Assembly (NCBI GenBank): GCA_039030125.1
Contig: JBCCEV010000001.1
Location: 1-53,609, forward strand
Source: JBCCEV01 sp039030125
Lineage (GTDB): Bacteria > Pseudomonadota > Gammaproteobacteria > Ga0077536
DNA length: 53,609 nucleotides
Reading direction: 5' to 3'
The translations under genes were made by a program, and so were the position numbers. How positions within the stretch are numbered: the first letter of the stretch is position 1; every line of letters starts with the position of its first letter. Under the pieces are notes generated by a model. It was not told the origin of the DNA. It did not search any database and worked only from the letters and a program-made list of their open reading frames with translations. Of this stretch, positions 52,177-53,609 are shown piece after piece.

Positions 52177-52770
52177 TTGAGTTCCGTCGCAGACGCCTTC
52201 CAGGCGTTGGCGCAGGCTACCTCGCACTTGCGGGTTGACGAGCTAGACGAGAATCAGTTTTTCGAACGGTGGCTCAAGCACGACACCTGGCCCGTGGAAG
52301 ATAGCCTGCCGATGCTATTGGCGATTGAGCCCGAGCGTTGGAATCGTGAGAATGTTTCTAGCAACGCTTTTGCGATCGAAGTTCAATCACAGATCCGCGA
52401 ATTCATGTCAGGCTCCGCTGAGGTGGCACCACTCCAAGTTGTCCGGTGGGCGCAAACACAGGCCATTCAAATTTCACCAATCCTGAGTGGATTGGCGGAT
52501 TTCATCGGCCGCGTATTGCACCAAGGGGGCCTCGCGGCAACGAGCGCGGATCTCGAAGCGCCGGGCAACGACGATAGAGAACGGATCCTGGGTGCGGCAC
52601 TGGCGGTCGTCACCAAGTCGCCCTCCAATTGTAAAGACGATAACGGCTTTTTTGATGGGCAACGTATCGTGGGGGAGATTTTGGCAAAGGCGGTTTTGTG
52701 GTTTCCCACTGGCCGGCCATCACTGAGCGATGAAGAGATGGCAGATCTAATCGAAAGCTGGCTGCGTTAG
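52177..52770 (+). CDS. Unknown conserved-looking protein, 197 residues
   Basis: I do not recognise this protein. It starts at TTG 52177, 3 bp after the sugar-dehydrogenase stop, with AGGGA about 10 bases upstream; no ATG fits. It is acidic, soluble and mostly helical in character, without signal peptide or membrane segment. A Trp/Asp-rich part (FFERWLKHDTWPVEDSLPML) and a C-terminal LSDEEMADLIESWLR stand out. Codon use matches its neighbours, so it is likely real. It overlaps the end of trhO by 4 bp. Confidence 0.65.
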   Translation: MSSVADAFQALAQATSHLRVDELDENQFFERWLKHDTWPVEDSLPMLLAIEPERWNRENVSSNAFAIEVQSQIREFMSGSAEVAPLQVVRWAQTQAIQISPILSGLADFIGRVLHQGGLAATSADLEAPGNDDRERILGAALAVVTKSPSNCKDDNGFFDGQRIVGEILAKAVLWFPTGRPSLSDEEMADLIESWLR

Positions 52771-53609
52771 GAGTTGCCATCGCCGATATGATTGGCGCCC
52801 CTTTGTGCGGCTAGCGCTACCTGCCTGCGACGCTCGGCGAACCTCTTGCGTTGGCTTGTTGTTGTCTCGTTCACACAATGCGGGCAGGAGACGCTGGGCT
52901 GATAATCGTTTGACGCCATGTCCGTGGCAGACAACGGGCGGCGGCACGCGTGGCATTGCTCATAGGAGCCCGGGCTCAGGTCGTTCTTGACCGCAACTCG
53001 CGAATCAAATACGAAACATTCACCTTCCCACTTCTGCCGTGCCGCGGGCGTGTCCTCCAGATAGCGCAAAATTCCGCCGTCGAGTTGATATACCTGTTCA
53101 AAGCCTTTGGCGAGCAACAGCGCGCTGGCTTTTTCACAGCGAATACCGCCCGTGCAATACATGGCAACCTTCTGGAAACCCTCCGACTTCAGCGCATCGA
53201 CTTGATCGGGGAATTCACGAAAGTTGGTTGTGTTCGCGCTTTTCGCACCGCTGAATCGACCGATGGCGTACTCATAATCGTTGCGGGTATCGAGCACCAA
53301 TACACTGGGATCATCGAGCAGCGCGTCCCACTCCTGGGCACCGACATGTTTGCCGCTGCGCCGCGCCGGATCGATATCGTGAACGCCCATCGAGACAATC
53401 TCTTTCCGGAGCTTTACCTTGAAACGATGAAAAGGCGCCGACGGCGCGGCTGAATACTTCAATTCAACTCCCGCCAAGCCGGGTATCTCAGCTAAGGTCT
53501 CTACGAACTGGGCGATCGCGCTTTTGCTGCCCGCGATGGTTCCATTAAGCCCTTCTGTGGCGACCAGCACCGTGCCTTTCAACGACAAACCCTGGCCACG
53601 ATGAATCAA
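52767..53609 (-). CDS. trhO: tRNA uridine(34) hydroxylase TrhO (5' end outside window)
   Basis: 280 C-terminal residues are visible and the frame is still open at the window edge; the family is some 30 residues longer at the N-terminus. The N-terminal part (LSLKGTVLVATEGLNGTIAG) and a rhodanese domain with the active Cys loop in YCTGGIRCEKASALLL are characteristic. LDTRNDYEYAIGRFSGA and a C-terminal Cys pair set (QCHACRRPL, then SCPHC) complete it. It hydroxylates U34 of some tRNAs to ho5U. Confidence 0.94.
   Translation of the reverse strand: MIHRGQGLSLKGTVLVATEGLNGTIAGSKSAIAQFVETLAEIPGLAGVELKYSAAPSAPFHRFKVKLRKEIVSMGVHDIDPARRSGKHVGAQEWDALLDDPSVLVLDTRNDYEYAIGRFSGAKSANTTNFREFPDQVDALKSEGFQKVAMYCTGGIRCEKASALLLAKGFEQVYQLDGGILRYLEDTPAARQKWEGECFVFDSRVAVKNDLSPGSYEQCHACRRPLSATDMASNDYQPSVSCPHCVNETTTSQRKRFAERRRQVALAAQRGANHIGDGNS

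Overview
The window looks like a chromosomal stretch of a free-living, respiring gammaproteobacterium. The evidence is the gene content and order: bifunctional-fold ArgA (kinase-like plus GNAT domain), clpS-clpA, trpS-scpA-scpB-rluB, and tpiA-secG-tRNA-Leu-nuoA-N. I cannot name the genus. No insertion sequence, phage gene, CRISPR array or integrase is visible, and the genes are packed tightly, with many 1-15 bp overlaps and a few larger ones.

Bases 1-13200 are a mosaic of short transcription units. They start with the 3' part of a lytic transglycosylase, then a LysR regulator divergent from an SDR oxidoreductase, then a Met/His-rich outer-membrane barrel protein. A leftward ilvD-DUF1272-GST-ytoQ cluster follows, then divergent argE-argA (arginine synthesis). 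Next come a methyltransferase/nitronate monooxygenase pair, a small secreted protein with a VPLPA-type C-terminal sorting tail, and a MaoC dehydratase/nitrilase-fold pair. The nitrilase-fold protein lacks the catalytic cysteine.

Bases 13300-25300 hold clpS-clpA (leftward, with a clear terminator), divergent aceA (glyoxylate shunt), a YkvI-type membrane protein, a leftward FAD oxidoreductase/MetE-like pair, and a coupled bolA-DNA methyltransferase-dapE operon. Rightward of these are a YciO/Sua5-type protein and an M50 protease.

Bases 25300-45000 are the most conserved part: trpS, the SMC-partner genes scpA and scpB, rluB, tpiA, secG, tRNA-Leu(GAG), and a complete 14-gene nuoA-N operon for proton-pumping NADH:quinone oxidoreductase. 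No subunit is missing or fused.

Bases 44900-53609 hold leftward SCO-psd, then a notable block. Two paralogous Ser/Thr protein kinases, each fused to a C-terminal cyclic-nucleotide-binding domain, flank a leftward glucose-6-phosphate isomerase gene. The two proteins align almost without gaps, and both carry DFS in place of the kinase DFG motif. The second is followed closely by a secreted sugar-dehydrogenase-like protein and an unknown protein. The window ends inside trhO (tRNA U34 hydroxylase). The kinase pair, whose arrangement suggests but does not prove cyclic-nucleotide-responsive control of sugar metabolism, and the cysteine-less nitrilase are the parts most worth following up.
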